Shown: one piece after another, positions 11,045 to 21,908 of the stretch
Numbering within the stretch: position 1 is the first letter of the stretch
Layout of the letters: each line of letters starts with the position of its first letter
Source: Camillea tinctor
Lineage: Eukaryota > Ascomycota > Sordariomycetes > Xylariales > Xylariaceae
Assembly: GCA_022578605.1 (NCBI GenBank)
Contig: MU394052.1
Coordinates: forward strand, 1,612,001-1,676,000
Direction of reading: 5' to 3'
Length of the DNA stretch: 64,000 bases
Notes under the pieces: generated by a model
Seen by the model: only the letters and a program-made list of their open reading frames with translations
What the model was told of the DNA's origin: nothing
The model's database searches: none
Position numbers and translations under genes: made by a program

Positions 11045-13259
11045 TTGTCGGGGTTGGATTATAAGCTTGTAAGTCAGAGCCTGTAAGTCAGAGCCCGTCT
11101 ACCCGTTTCACAAGCTGGATCTTGTTTCCAATATTGGATAAGTCTGGTCTTGGCGGCATTGACTTACGTTACCAGTGGTAATGGGTGGGGTGAAATGGGG
11201 GGGAAGGGTCCTGATTTTCAGGGGAGGAAAGAGAAGGGGAAAAAGCTTAGCCTTTATTGTGCCAAACTACATGTGTATATGTAGGTATGTATTTTAGGTA
11301 CTGTAAGTGTGTAACGTAGAACAGATAACACAACATACCTGACTTAGTAAATAACCATAAATCACGAGAATGAAAAACATTGAAACGTGATAGGCTGTCA
11401 ATTAAGGATCCAAGCCATGCTTATGTGCATTGTGAGGGAAAAAGAAAAAGAGAAAACCCAAAAACAAAAGATGGTTAGTTCAGTCAGTGCGGAACATTAC
11501 AAATCCATTGTTCTGGCTGGACCTGGCCTTTTAATCTACCTTACATCAATACATACATATACAAAATGGACAAGCTACCTAGGTATGTACCAAGTTACCA
11601 GCCCCAACTCAGGTACTGTACCTTTGCGATCCCCTGGAATATGGTAGCCTAGTGTGGGACAAAGCAGGTATGGATGTAAGTTAGTACAGACTGTACATAG
11701 TTAATACTAGCACGCCACCTAGGTATTTTGGTGATGTGTGTATACGAGATGATCTTCAGCTGATAAGCACCGTGACCCCTAGGACTCACTCACTGCGTCG
11801 GGTCGTACATGTACCTAAGAAAAACAATAGAGATTAAAAACCCGAACACTGCCTGCCTGTAAAAAGGGGGCAGAGGGGGTGATCTAAGACTCTTTCGGAA
11901 TATCAAGGTACATGTGTACATACAGTAAGTAAATCACGCCATCTGATTGGTAGTACTGAGCAAAAATAAGCTTTGCAGAAGCCAGCATGCATTAGGAAAG
12001 TTTAATAGGTCATACAGTTCTAGCAAACCCCAAGTCCAGATGTCCTCCACAGAGCCATTGCTTTCTTCCAGCGACCCGGGAACCGCCGTGGGAAGCGCCG
12101 TTGCAACTCTGCTAGGTATGTAGGTAGTACTAGACCTAATCTACTTAGGTACTTACTTAGGTACTTCCTACTAGCAGTACTCGGGAATACCATCTTATTT
12201 CCTTCTTTTCTTCTTCTTCAACTACTACTAATACTAATGCTATCACCATTACTACTATGTTTGGTCAAATAATGCGCAACTTATCATCCTTTTGCCCAAT
12301 ACCCTCTCCCTCTTGGTCGATATACAGCAACCCTTACACCCCAAGATAACCTCATGACTTCCCAACTCACTGCTGGTGTATGATTTTCTCTAACTGCGCC
12401 GCAAGTGTCCAAGGCAGGCCGACAGTGCCAAGGGTCTGGAGCCTCACAGAACCCTATAGGGCGCAACCCCATCGATGGTATGGCCAGTTCGCTTCCTCAT
12501 ACACCCTAAACCCCACGTCTGGGCCCTGCCTTGACGATGGCCTCCAGGTCTGCTGTGAGCCAGATGCCTCAAGGTCCAGCGGCTGAAAACTGTCGAGGTC
12601 GCATTGCAGCAACACATTCTTCAACCTCCCATGACATCTCGTCGGCTTGTAGCGCCCTCCCCCGGTCCTCGTACGAGGTTACATGAAGCTATCTACTAGA
12701 TCTTCTCCAGTCCTAGCGTTAGGGCACGTTAGATCTCCTCAGACTATGGCTTCGTACAGGAATCGGTCAAACACTCGCTCTACATCACGTCGTGTTCCGC
12801 AACACAGTTGGACATTAACAATAGTCGAAAATACCGAGGCTATCATACAATTTCTATGCTTCCTCCCACGAGGCAAGCTCGGAGAAGAATATCGCAATAT
12901 AGTGTAGGAAGTCTTCTTCGTCTCTATACTCTCAGCACTCAAAGAGTTTACCGGAGATCTCAAAGCGGTAAAATGTCCGGGTAACCCGCTCCCCTACCAA
13001 ACACGACACCGGGGTCCAAACCAAGCTATCCCTCAGTGGGGAACGAAGGGATATTTTCTCGACTCTATCGTTGAGATGCGGCGGGGAACATTGAAGAGTC
13101 AGCATAGCTTTGGGCAGTATTACCCTACCAACGCAATTATCGAACAGGTGCCTAATCATGCTCTGCCCGGCGTCTAGGAAAGCCAAACTAAGCTAGGGAA
13201 CACAGTTCTGGCGACGATGCCAAGATGTCGTGCTGTATTCTCACGGAAAGGCGCTGGAA
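11045..13259. other. Intergenic stretch upstream of the esterase gene
   Basis: There are many TAGGTA/TACCTA words (for example around 12113-12170) and no intact gene. Between about 12284 and 13186 the minus strand has three short frames with fairly protein-like composition, in different frames and separated by stops. They may be the remains of an old gene, but I recognise no family. Confidence 0.5.
12284..13186 (-). pseudogene. Possible decayed coding sequence, unrecognised
   Basis: Successive minus-strand open pieces (13186-12932, 12963-12739 and 12472-12284) have non-repetitive, balanced amino-acid composition, unlike the Ser/Tyr/Val-rich noise frames elsewhere. They lie in different frames and lack joining splice signals that I can defend. 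This is a weak call based on composition only. Confidence 0.18.
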
Positions 13260-13319
13260 AGAATTCTGCATTCCCATCATGTTCTCCGCAGACATGAAGT
13301 CTTTCCGGTACTTTTGATG

Positions 13320-14090
13320 TTTGAAGAATTGCGGTAAGTATCATGGTCTAACTGTAAGTCATTGAATTATACGCCAAGTTGTGACTCCTCATCGAGAATA
13401 CCTAGTCATGAAATTATCTCCATTACGTCCATACGTCTCGGTCACTCATCGTATAGTGACGGTACAGGAAGTCTAAGAAAATATTACATTATAACTCGAG
13501 TCGATATTTCTATAAAATTGCAAAGAGTATTGAGGAAATAGCGTCTAATAGTTGGTTCTAAGACTCCTATCTCTCAGCCCCTATATCTTATCTAGGAAGG
13601 ACTAACGGGTCTCAAAATCGACTTGGCCTACCATAATTGATGCTATATATTTAAACTTCTCAAATGTATTACATATTGCCTGGTAGGTAATATGGAAAGG
13701 ACAGACATAGAAAGTAGAATGTTGGGTTCATATGAACGTAAGTGTCCTAATCGACTGGCGTTAGTAGATGTAAAGAGATAAGACTCATATAATTTACCTC
13801 AAACCTTTTGACAAAAGTCCAACTAAATAATCGAGTGGCTCTTTAACTCTAGGGTCTGACATTCAATTTGTGAATAATAATGGAAAACTAAAAACGTAGC
13901 AAATACGAACATAAATGCTACTGATACCTCATTACTAGATAACATTTATACATGTACATAGACATGTTACAAATTTAAAAACATCTAACTAAGTACTGTT
14001 CTCAAAGTAGTCACGAGAACTAATTAGCCTTCCCATTTCAACCGATAGACTGAATTAGAAAAGAGCCCCCCCCCTCCTCTTTTAGGTACG
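13320..14090. other. AT-rich, TpA-rich interval
   Basis: Base composition shifts visibly to A/T here, with abundant TA dinucleotides and no open frame. In Pezizomycotina this pattern is typical of repeat-induced point mutation (C to T, enriching TpA) acting on old transposon copies. No terminal repeats or transposase motifs survive, so RIP is an inference. Confidence 0.4.
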
Positions 14091-15083
14091 GGTTGTGTGA
14101 ACTGAGATGAAGAAGCAATTAGTAGAGGCTAATTGTGAATCGCTTAACGATGTCCCGATACCGAGACACCGAAGTGCCATCTTTCCTTTTTCTTCATGAA
14201 TCCAGGAGGATGTATTGGCTGGTGTATGATCTCTCGCATGAATTCGATATTTAAAAAATTGCGCAGTGTTCGGCTTATTGTTCTTGAACTAAATCCCAGC
14301 GACTCTATATTCTGCACGTGTAGAACAGCTGATCGTATCACTTTGGAGTTGCGAATCGTTCCATCCCATCTCGCTACTACGTCCTCTCGCGTATCATAGG
14401 CTGGGATACGGATCGTGAGTGAGGCTATACACAAAAACCAGTAAGGGTCTGATAATTAACCAATACTGACTGGTCTTCCCCCTAGGTTGCTATTGTTACA
14501 CAAAGAATGAATACGACGCCGCCCCGATTGTATTAGGTAGGTAGATAGATAAGTAGAAGCATCTAGCCGCTTACAGTGTACACGTTGTGCGGCTGACTTG
14601 GCTGACGGCCACTTTTGGGTATGTTCCTTCAGACCGTTATCGTGTGATTTGATTTATTAAACATGAATGCAAACTCACGTTACACAGATTATAGATTTCG
14701 AGTACGACGTCAAGCTGACGGCGCCAAGGGGAGCCCGACGTCCATAGGCTTAGACTACGGAGCAAGACTATACATGTATAAGAGGCACGTGTTATAGACG
14801 TGTGCTATAACATGAATAGTCTTACGAACTATGCCTTGGCTCATGAGTTCAGTCCTGTTGATTTCCCCCCTATTAGCTGGCTAACTTACATGCCCCCTGA
14901 CCCCCTGACCCCCCTTTTTCTTTCTTTTTTCTTCATTTTGCTGTACCCTCTCAGCCTGGCCATCACCCGTTTTCTTCATTCTGTTCTGCCGATAGTATAT
15001 CACTAGGCGAATCAGGCATATGTGCCAAGAGAGAAAATAACTTACGCCTCACGCGACCCCCTTCTATTTCCATCCTCATCCCA
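14091..15083. other. Intergenic stretch, nothing recognised
   Basis: Short frames only. A minus-strand 96-codon frame at 14434-14144 has no family resemblance and I leave it unannotated. Confidence 0.5.
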
Positions 15084-16075
15084 TCACATAACAGCACACC
15101 CCCACCCCTCCCCCTCCTCATCCATCCTCACAGGCACCACCTCCTCCCCCCCGCTCCACACTCTCCGCAACGCCCTCGTCGCCGTGATATCCTCCGCCGG
15201 GTTCCCGCGCACAAGCACCAGATCCGCTCTGCCCCCCTCCACCACCCGCCCCCTATCCCCGAGTCCCCCGGGGAAGTGTCTCGCAGGCAACCCCGTCGCC
15301 CCGCGCAGGGCCTCGATAGGCGTCAACCCCGCCGCGACCAACAACTCCAGCTCGCGGTGCACCGCGCGGCCCGCCGGCACGCCCGCCAGGATCCCGCTCT
15401 CATTCGCATCGGTGCCGACCAGCACCGGCACGCCCGCGCGCTTCAGCGCCCCCACGCTCTCCGCCGCGTGCGCGAACGAGCGCCCTGCGGAACGCGCCGT
15501 GGTGCGCCGCATGCGCGACGGTCAGCAGCCCCCTCGCGCGCGAGGGCGGCGAGCGTGTCCTGCGCGAGCCCGGGCTCGTCAGCGATGACCTTGATGTAGT
15601 CGGCGGGGTCGCGGGCGCGGCGGCGGAGGACACGGCGTGCTCGTCGCCGAGGCCGAGGAAGCGGAACAGGGTCCCGTGGCGCGAGTGCGCGGCGTAGGCG
15701 GGCAGGGCGGCGCCGAGCCAGCGCGTGGGGTGCGAGGCCGCTTTCAGGGCGGCTTGTTTGGGCGCCGGGGTGTGCCCCATGTCGCAGACGGCGGTGACGC
15801 CGAAGCGCGCGCATAGGGCGAGCTGGGCGGCGTCGCGGATGTGCACGTGGCAGTCGATGAGGCCGGGGAGCAGCGTGCAGCCTGTGCCGTCGATCACGGT
15901 GACAGCTGGAGCACCGTCATCACTATTGTCTGGAGTATCGTTGTGCTCGTTGTCGGCGTCAATACTGACGATCTTCGGCCCGTCTATGATGACGGTCTTA
16001 AGTTGCCCGCTTATATCCTCGCCGTCGAAGACGAGGGCATGTTTGATGATCGTCTTAGCTATGGCAGTGGAAGAT
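15084..16075 (-). pseudogene. Amidohydrolase (imidazolonepropionase-like family) pseudogene, GC-rich
   Basis: The minus strand reads as a metal-dependent amidohydrolase broken into three frames. The N-terminal part has KHALVFDGEDISGQLKTVII, then TLLPGLIDCHVHI with the metal-binding HxH and GVTAVCDMG. A frameshift near 15640 leads into ADYIKVIADEPGLAQDTLAA. A second near 15545 returns to LLTVAHAAHHGAFRRA. A third near 15485 leads into SFAHAAESVGALKRAGVPV, GTDAN (metal Asp) and ELELLVAAGLTPIEALRGAT to the stop at 15084. Compared with the family, about 50-60 residues between the AHAAHH block and the AESVGAL block are missing, including the usual THxPLD and MME segments. No in-frame ATG precedes the N-terminal block before a TGA. 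This is a non-functional relic unless the assembly is wrong. GC content is far above that of the neighbours, which may reflect coding bias or foreign origin. Confidence 0.82.
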
Positions 16076-16765
16076 TGATAAGTTAAGTTCGTTCTCCTTT
16101 CCAGTGTAATTCACACATCTAAGATGGACGGCGTCTTGGAGAAAGCTGAAGAGACCGAGGAGAGGGTGAATAGGGAACCCAGGGACTGCCCAGGTAGGCT
16201 CCCTGATTCGCCCTTCGATATATGTATGTCATTAAATTCAAATCCTTCCCTATTCCCCCTACTTAGGAGGTACCTCTATACTCTGTGTTCAGCTCATCAC
16301 GCGTCAAGGGATTAGTGCATAGCCGGACTCATGAGCAGCCTGAATCACATCGGTTGTTCGGGGACCCGACTGACTTATATATAGTCGGTGGCCGGCATTA
16401 ACTATGCCGAGTGGACTTCAGTCCGGGTATGATAGATATTTACTTTTTATTTTATTTTTTTGGGTCAACTCTTCCCTCTCCCCTCGTAGCCGTTGATTCC
16501 AAAGGTACTGTACATAATCAATGATACCTACACCAAACCAGCCAACCGCCCCAAAGGGGAGACTCTCTTAACAATTCCATACAAGAAACACTGACACAAT
16601 ACCTAATCCATGAAAATGAAAATGCCTACCTGTCAAGGCAAACCAGGAAACGCCAGACTCGGCGCTTCAACATCCCCCAATGCAAATGCAAGCACAAAAA
16701 TACAGAATTATGATACACTTTTCCCATCCGTTACTCCTTTTCCGCGACCAGAATCTTTTTACGTT
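16076..16765. other. Intergenic stretch with a palindrome cluster
   Basis: This is the upstream flank of the amidohydrolase relic and the 3' flank of the FKARP-protein gene. It holds the CGG/CCG inverted repeats listed separately. No gene is seen. Confidence 0.6.
16366..16424. promoter_or_regulatory. Three consecutive short inverted repeats, mostly CGG/CCG
   Basis: CCGACT (16366-16371) pairs with AGTCGG (16383-16388). CGGCAT (16393-16398) pairs with ATGCCG (16404-16409). GGACT (16413-16417) pairs with AGTCC (16420-16424). Inverted or everted CGG/CCG triplets are the usual targets of fungal Zn(II)2Cys6 regulators. The cluster lies about 300 bp upstream of the amidohydrolase relic's 5' end. 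Binding is inferred from the motif shape alone. Confidence 0.35.
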
Positions 16766-19101
16766 TTACACTGCGACATCGCGTAGAGAACTAATCGTCA
16801 TCCTCTTCCTTGCTTGCTTTGCCGCCCATTCTCGGCTCTGTTGGCGTGACCTTTCGGCAGCTTCTACTCTCGCGAGCTTGGCCAACATCTCTCGCTCCCT
16901 CTTCTCGCGTTCACGTTCTCCAACCCATGAGTTGTCCCGTCGGTAAATCTCATGGCCTCGAAGTTTTTGTTGTTGTGTATCCTCCTCTGAAACCTGGCTG
17001 CGCTTGCCACTGACACTTCTGGTGGAACTTGAAGCATCTCGACTGCTGTCACTTGCAGACGAGTTAGCTTGAAGGTCTCGACCGCGTGGTTGTGGTCGGT
17101 TATTTGTGTGGGATAATGGCGGCCGAAAACTGGAGGAATTGATTGTGGATGCACGTTTGCTCAGATTTGGGGTCGGTTTTTGTCCTGCATTCTCCGCCGA
17201 GGCTACTTTGTTCTGTCGAGCCCGACTTGCGATAGTGTCGCGAGGGACCGTGCTAGGCACGGCTGCGGAGCGCATGGGCCTCGCCTTAAATGTCCGCCTC
17301 TTCTTTTCCTCTTCCTCTTGTGCCTTGAGCTGAGCCTCACGCTCCTCACGTTTACGACGAGAGATGGCTTCTCCCGGGAGCTCAAAAGTAGGCCGTGTCG
17401 GTGACCTAGCTGATTTACTTCTGCGCAGACTTGCCACCGTCGGTCTTGTTGCTTGCTCTACAGCGGCTTTCGTTGAGACGTGAGCTTCTCGCTTCTCCTT
17501 TAGCTTACAAGCAGCTCTATCCCTTGTTAATTCAGAGGATGGAGCAGCTGGTTGCTTTGTCGATCTGACTGTTGGTCTCGGTGGCAGAAGGCTTGCAATT
17601 TTCCCCATCACGCCTCTTTTAGGAGGTGCCTGGGCCAGAGGTTTGTCTTCGATCTTAAGCTTGGGGGCGTCAAGGAAGATCATCGACGTTGCCTTGCGTA
17701 CTATACGCTGGCGCGGCTCCGTAACGGGTTTGGCTCGGACAGTAGAACTCGCTCTAAGCTCATTCTTTTCAATCTGCGGCGTTGCGAATCTGACGGAACC
17801 GGTGCTCCTTGCGGAATCAGGCGGGATTGAATGCTTGTGGGCTGATGGAGATTCATGTTCATTGGCAAGGAGAATTTGTCTAAAGTAAGCAGCTTTGTCA
17901 AAAGCTTCGAGCTGATCCTCTAGTTCGTCCAGCGCCTCGAGAGAGTCCTCAATTCTAGACACAGGTCTTGGTATTGGTGACCTCGAGACGCCGACATCTA
18001 GGAACTTGTCGTCTATTCTCGTTGATCTTGCAGATGATGGGGTGAGTCGTTGTGATCCATTGGAAGAGTGAGCACTCAAACTCTTAGTGGGAGTGGTTGG
18101 ATTGCTATTTGGGTCGGCAACAGCCATTGTTGCTTGGGCTACAGGATCGCCGTCTCCCTCTAATGACTTCTCGTCGTTCTTGATTGGTGTTACTAGAAGT
18201 GTATAAGTGTTTGGCGCACCGTCTTCCGCAACACTATCGTCTGCAAAATATTTTGTGATGGGTAGAAGGTTACAACCGAAGAGCTGCGTCTTGACTATAG
18301 TATGGGCCTCAGATAATGAGGAAGAAGAGGAGGATGACGATGATGATATAGTACTATGGTTTGGAGGAGACGAGGTAGACGAGATTGGGACTCTAACAGA
18401 AAGCACCCATTCGAAGTCACCGTTACTATGCTTCGCCAACTGTTCTTGGACAGATGGCGTAGTACGGACAGCTATGGACAAGGGGTGTTGCGAGTATTGC
18501 TCCGCTGCAAGCTAGGATGTCAGCTTGTCACTGTCACAGTAATAATAACACTACTACTACTATATCATAAAGATGGTAGCAGTATGTGATGTGATGGATT
18601 CAAGGAATGGATTTAAGGAATGGATTTCATACCTGGCAGCTCAAGCAAGTGTTGCGAGCTGTCCGAAACACTGGGGGCCGCGGATTCGGATTGGCCGCGG
18701 GACTCGTCCTCAGGGACAGTTTCAAGGACGTCGAAGGTATTGGCAGCAATTGGCGGCCTGGTCAGTCTGCTGCCAGGTTGTTTCTTGTGTTTGTCAGCCC
18801 AGTTGCAAGTATCCTCGACCCGGCTAAGCTGGTGAGCTGTGGTTCCGAGGTGAAGCCGTTTGAGTTTGTTTGTAAGAGTCTCGATGGTGGAATCTGAAGC
18901 TGAGCTCGTGGCACTGGAACAACGGTTTTGGGAGTGAGAGATGGAAAGATCACGAAGGATGGTGGGATGAAGTTGTTGCCGGTGCCGGCTGTGGTGCTGG
19001 TGCTTGAGAGCTATTAGTTGTTCGTAGCACAGTTGTTCATCATCCGAGCTTGAGTCGCTCAAGATCTCGAATCTGGCTCGAGATGGCGTAACTCGAGACA
19101 T
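16766..19101 (-). CDS. Conserved-looking basic protein with a TPX2-like FKARP motif, function unknown
   Basis: The minus-strand model has two exons, 19101-18633 and 18504-16766, giving 735 aa. The 128-bp intron has donor GTATGA and acceptor TTGCAG, and the join reads LELPAEQYSQHPLSIAVRTT in frame. Exon 1 starts with an acidic Ser/Asp patch (SDSSSDDEQ). The middle is Ser/Thr/Pro-rich and probably disordered, with SIPRP- and RFATPQ-like basic or phospho-site stretches. Residues 540-566 form a Glu/Lys/Arg-rich helix ending in RRTFKARPMR (Phe562 to Pro566), which resembles the FKARP signature following a charged helix in TPX2-family spindle proteins. The C-terminus is another long charged helix (EREREKREREMLAKLARVEA) followed by KRMTISSLRD. 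I do not recognise a named fungal orthologue. A microtubule or spindle role is inferred from the motif and from the adjacent dad2 and shugoshin genes. Confidence 0.85.
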
Positions 19102-20395
19102 GTCTTCCTTTTGATCGGCCTCGACCTCAAGCTAAGGCTATTATTGTATGGTACCAACTACACTACAAGGGACCTAGTCTTCCCAGCAGGGATATCAGCC
19201 AAATTAGACGTAATAAGTGGTTCACAGCGAAACAAGGGTTCTAGAAGAATTGGGCAATCTCGGAGATTCAGCACGGGCATGGACGCGGCCTGTGATTATC
19301 AATAAATAGCATATAGTAGTGGGGGATTGGATTGGAGATTGGTTTGGCAGACGTCGTGATTCGTCACGATGATGAGAAACAAAATAGAACCAACCAATTA
19401 TCGAAGCTTAGTGTGATGCTGGTGATAGATGCATTTGGATGGAGGGGGAATAAGATGGGATCGACCTGGGGAAATATGATCGATCCTCGAACACGGTTTA
19501 AAAGGTAAGGCCAAGTAAAGGTTTTTCTTTCCTTCTTTTTATTCTTTATTTTTCTTTTTTCTTTTTTGTATTGTAGAGGAAAGAAGGAGTTCAAGTGTAC
19601 AGGTTCAAGGTTCAAGTTGGTTCCAAGTTGATTGCACATTAGACAGGGTAGCACAAGGTAAGGCGAGATGAGGAAATGTAGGTTATGTACACTAGATGTA
19701 GAGTAGTACCTGCATCAATAAATCCATCCAATGTCTCACATCTCATTTCCAAGTTAATCCTACCAACCCAACCTTAGGTAGGTACATAGGTTACATACAT
19801 AGTACTACTTAACCTAGTAGTGCTGCATCTTCCAATCTTCTTTTTTTCTTCCTTCCCATTGCGCTCTTTCCCTCTACAACTGTACGTATAAGGTTACTCT
19901 GCATGTGTGACCTTCCCCTATCTAAGTAGCTGCACCTAAATCATAGGTGGTACCTGTCGAAGACCATCTACTAATTAGTAGTCCTGAGTCGGTCTTCCTC
20001 CTACTACTTAGTATATATCAAAACGCGTGCCAATTTCGGTCTTCGTAACCTTGACGCGCCTGCCTGCCAACATGTAGTAGAACAAAAAAGCGGGGACATG
20101 TCATAGCCCAAAATGATCCTATTGTCTACGTAGGTATCGTGCTTCTCGCCAGGCTAGGCTATAATATCTGGGTGTGTACATATGCATTGGGTATGTAAGT
20201 AGGTATGTAAATGAGTTGGCAATACATGCGTTTGAATACTACCTAACAGACGTTAGAAATCCCGGGCATAGCGACGGAAGCACTGGTACCCAACGATTCG
20301 GCATCCAATCGACTCCTATCGTGGGTATGTTCTGCGGGCCAACGTCCCCCAGTTACAGCAAACCTCAGTCTGCCTAGATACGCAAAGAATAGACC
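19102..20395. other. Promoter region of the FKARP-protein gene and 3' flank of dad2
   Basis: No gene is seen. It contains TAGGTA/TACCTA-rich sequence around 19770-19830 and one ACGCGT hexamer at 20023-20028. The 96-codon minus frame at 19654-19364 covers a T-rich tract and is not credible. Confidence 0.55.
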
Positions 20396-20974
20396 TTAAG
20401 AGGTGGTGTCCTGCTCCCCTTCCACCCCCTCAGTCTGGGCAGCGAGTGTTGGCGCATGTTCTGTTGGAATGCGGACCAAGGTTTGCGGTAAGGGGACTGA
20501 GTCGTCCCGCGAGCTAGACTGACCGTCGTCTACATTGCGTGGACTCGGTATTTTAGCTTGTTCAGGTCAGTGTGGCCGTCACTTCTTATAATAGACTCGC
20601 GATCATACCTGATGCCATATTAATGGCCCGTAATACGTTGTGCCAATTTCCCATAACCGTTGCAATCGCTATTAAAAAAAGAAATGCACAGGTCAGCTCC
20701 AAGAGTAACCTAATGACCAGTGCTCATCACGTATCATTTCTCTCGCACCTTCAGTTCCATCTGATAGGGTCGACAGCTTCTGCTCAAGAGCTTCCATCTG
20801 CTCTGCAACTGCCGCACTCAGGTCCCGCAGCTCCTTGAGGTTGTCAAGCTCTGCTTTCTTCTCATCGATTCGCGCCAGCAGCACAGACGATTGTCCGGTG
20901 GACTGGGCACTGGGGTTACTCATAGTAGAACCCTGGCGCATATGGCCGGGCGGGTTCCGAGAAGAGAAGGCCAT
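20396..20974 (-). CDS. dad2: DASH complex subunit Dad2
   Basis: The minus-strand model has three exons: 20974-20749, 20668-20609 and 20556-20396. The introns are 80 bp (donor GTGCGA, acceptor AATAG) and 52 bp (GTATGA, CTGAC branch, AAG acceptor). The product is 148 aa. It reads as a Dad2 protein throughout: ARIDEKKAELDNLKELRDLS (heptad coiled coil, about residues 34-53), LEQKLSTLSDGTEAI across the first junction, NWHNVLRAINMAS, and a C-terminal PLPQTLVRIPTEHAP. Dad2 is part of the ten-subunit DASH/Dam1 ring that couples kinetochores to microtubule ends in fungi. The last two exons are too small to show as long open frames, so a frame-only reading would truncate the protein at 93 codons. It is divergent from shugoshin, with 867 bp between the start codons. 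Confidence 0.93.
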
Positions 20975-21841
20975 TGCGATCGGGATGATGGTCGATGTAG
21001 TTCTCTAACCTAGCATGCAGCGTCTGGATCGTAGTGGCGTATCAATGAATTACCTCTGGCACGGCTTATATGTGTCCGATTCTGGCTGGACGCTGAGAGA
21101 CTAATGGTGCCGTAAGGCGAATACCAAAATCGTCCTTCTCGGCCAAGCGAATCATAAGGTTCCGTTGTAGAACGAAGCTAGTGCCAAGTGTCACCACGTA
21201 GGTATTTAGGTATTCAGGTATTTAGGTAGTTGTCGATGTCCTTCCCTGGTCGGTTGTAGTCTTTCTGTGACATGGAACGTCTTGATTTATGAAAACGTGT
21301 AAAACCCTGGGCCTGGGCAGCTAAGTCAGCTAAAGTTTAAAGTTGTCCTTTGGGATTTGGAGCTCTCTACTGATAAGCAACCCCCTGCTTAACATAGGCG
21401 ACCTTTTTGGTAGACTATACCAATTTTGGAATGGTCGTTTAGAAGTAAGTTTACCTGAGCGAACTTAGCAGCTTAGCAGCTTAGGTATCGGGTTGTCCTG
21501 CCAACGAACCCCCTGTGGCATGGTGGGGACACGCACACAGCATCCTTGTAACTCATTTCTACCAGCAAAACTTTAACGAAAACTTGGGCACTCATCCATT
21601 CATCCATTAATCCATTGATCATTCATTCACCGCATTTGCTAAGTACGGAATACCCAACCCTACCTTTTACATCACCACCATCTACCCGCTGCTCACGCGT
21701 ATCGCAACCCAACGTTTGTCCATTGCTTTCCCTACAAGTTCCTCGGAATCCTTTTCAGTATTGGTGTTAAGGGGAAAAGAAAACATAAACAACAACATTG
21801 TTGTTTTCCACGATTTTGGCCTGCTTCAATGAATTGTCAGC
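20975..21841. promoter_or_regulatory. Shared divergent promoter of dad2 and shugoshin
   Basis: This 867-bp interval separates the two start codons. It contains a TAGGTATT tandem near 21200-21230, a CATTCATCCATTAATCC repeat near 21593-21625, and an ACGCGT at 21695-21700. No other gene fits. Confidence 0.6.
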
Positions 21842-21908
21842 ATGGCGCGACTCAACGAACCTATAGTGTCAACAGATAACTTGGACACGCGTATGTTCCC
21901 CTACGCGT
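21695..21908. promoter_or_regulatory. Cluster of three MluI cell-cycle box (ACGCGT) hexamers
   Basis: ACGCGT occurs at 21695-21700, 21887-21892 and 21903-21908. The first is 142 bp upstream of the shugoshin ATG, the second spans the exon 1/intron 1 border, and the third lies in intron 1. In yeasts this hexamer is the binding site of the MBF-type G1/S regulator, whose DNA-binding family is also present in filamentous fungi. Use here is inferred. A palindromic hexamer is expected about once in 4 kb by chance. Confidence 0.45.

Noticed and set aside
15022..15599. Plus-strand frames of 188 and 107 codons over the amidohydrolase relic
   Set aside because: They arise from GC-rich sequence and have only Arg/Ala/Pro-rich content, whereas the minus strand carries recognisable amidohydrolase motifs.
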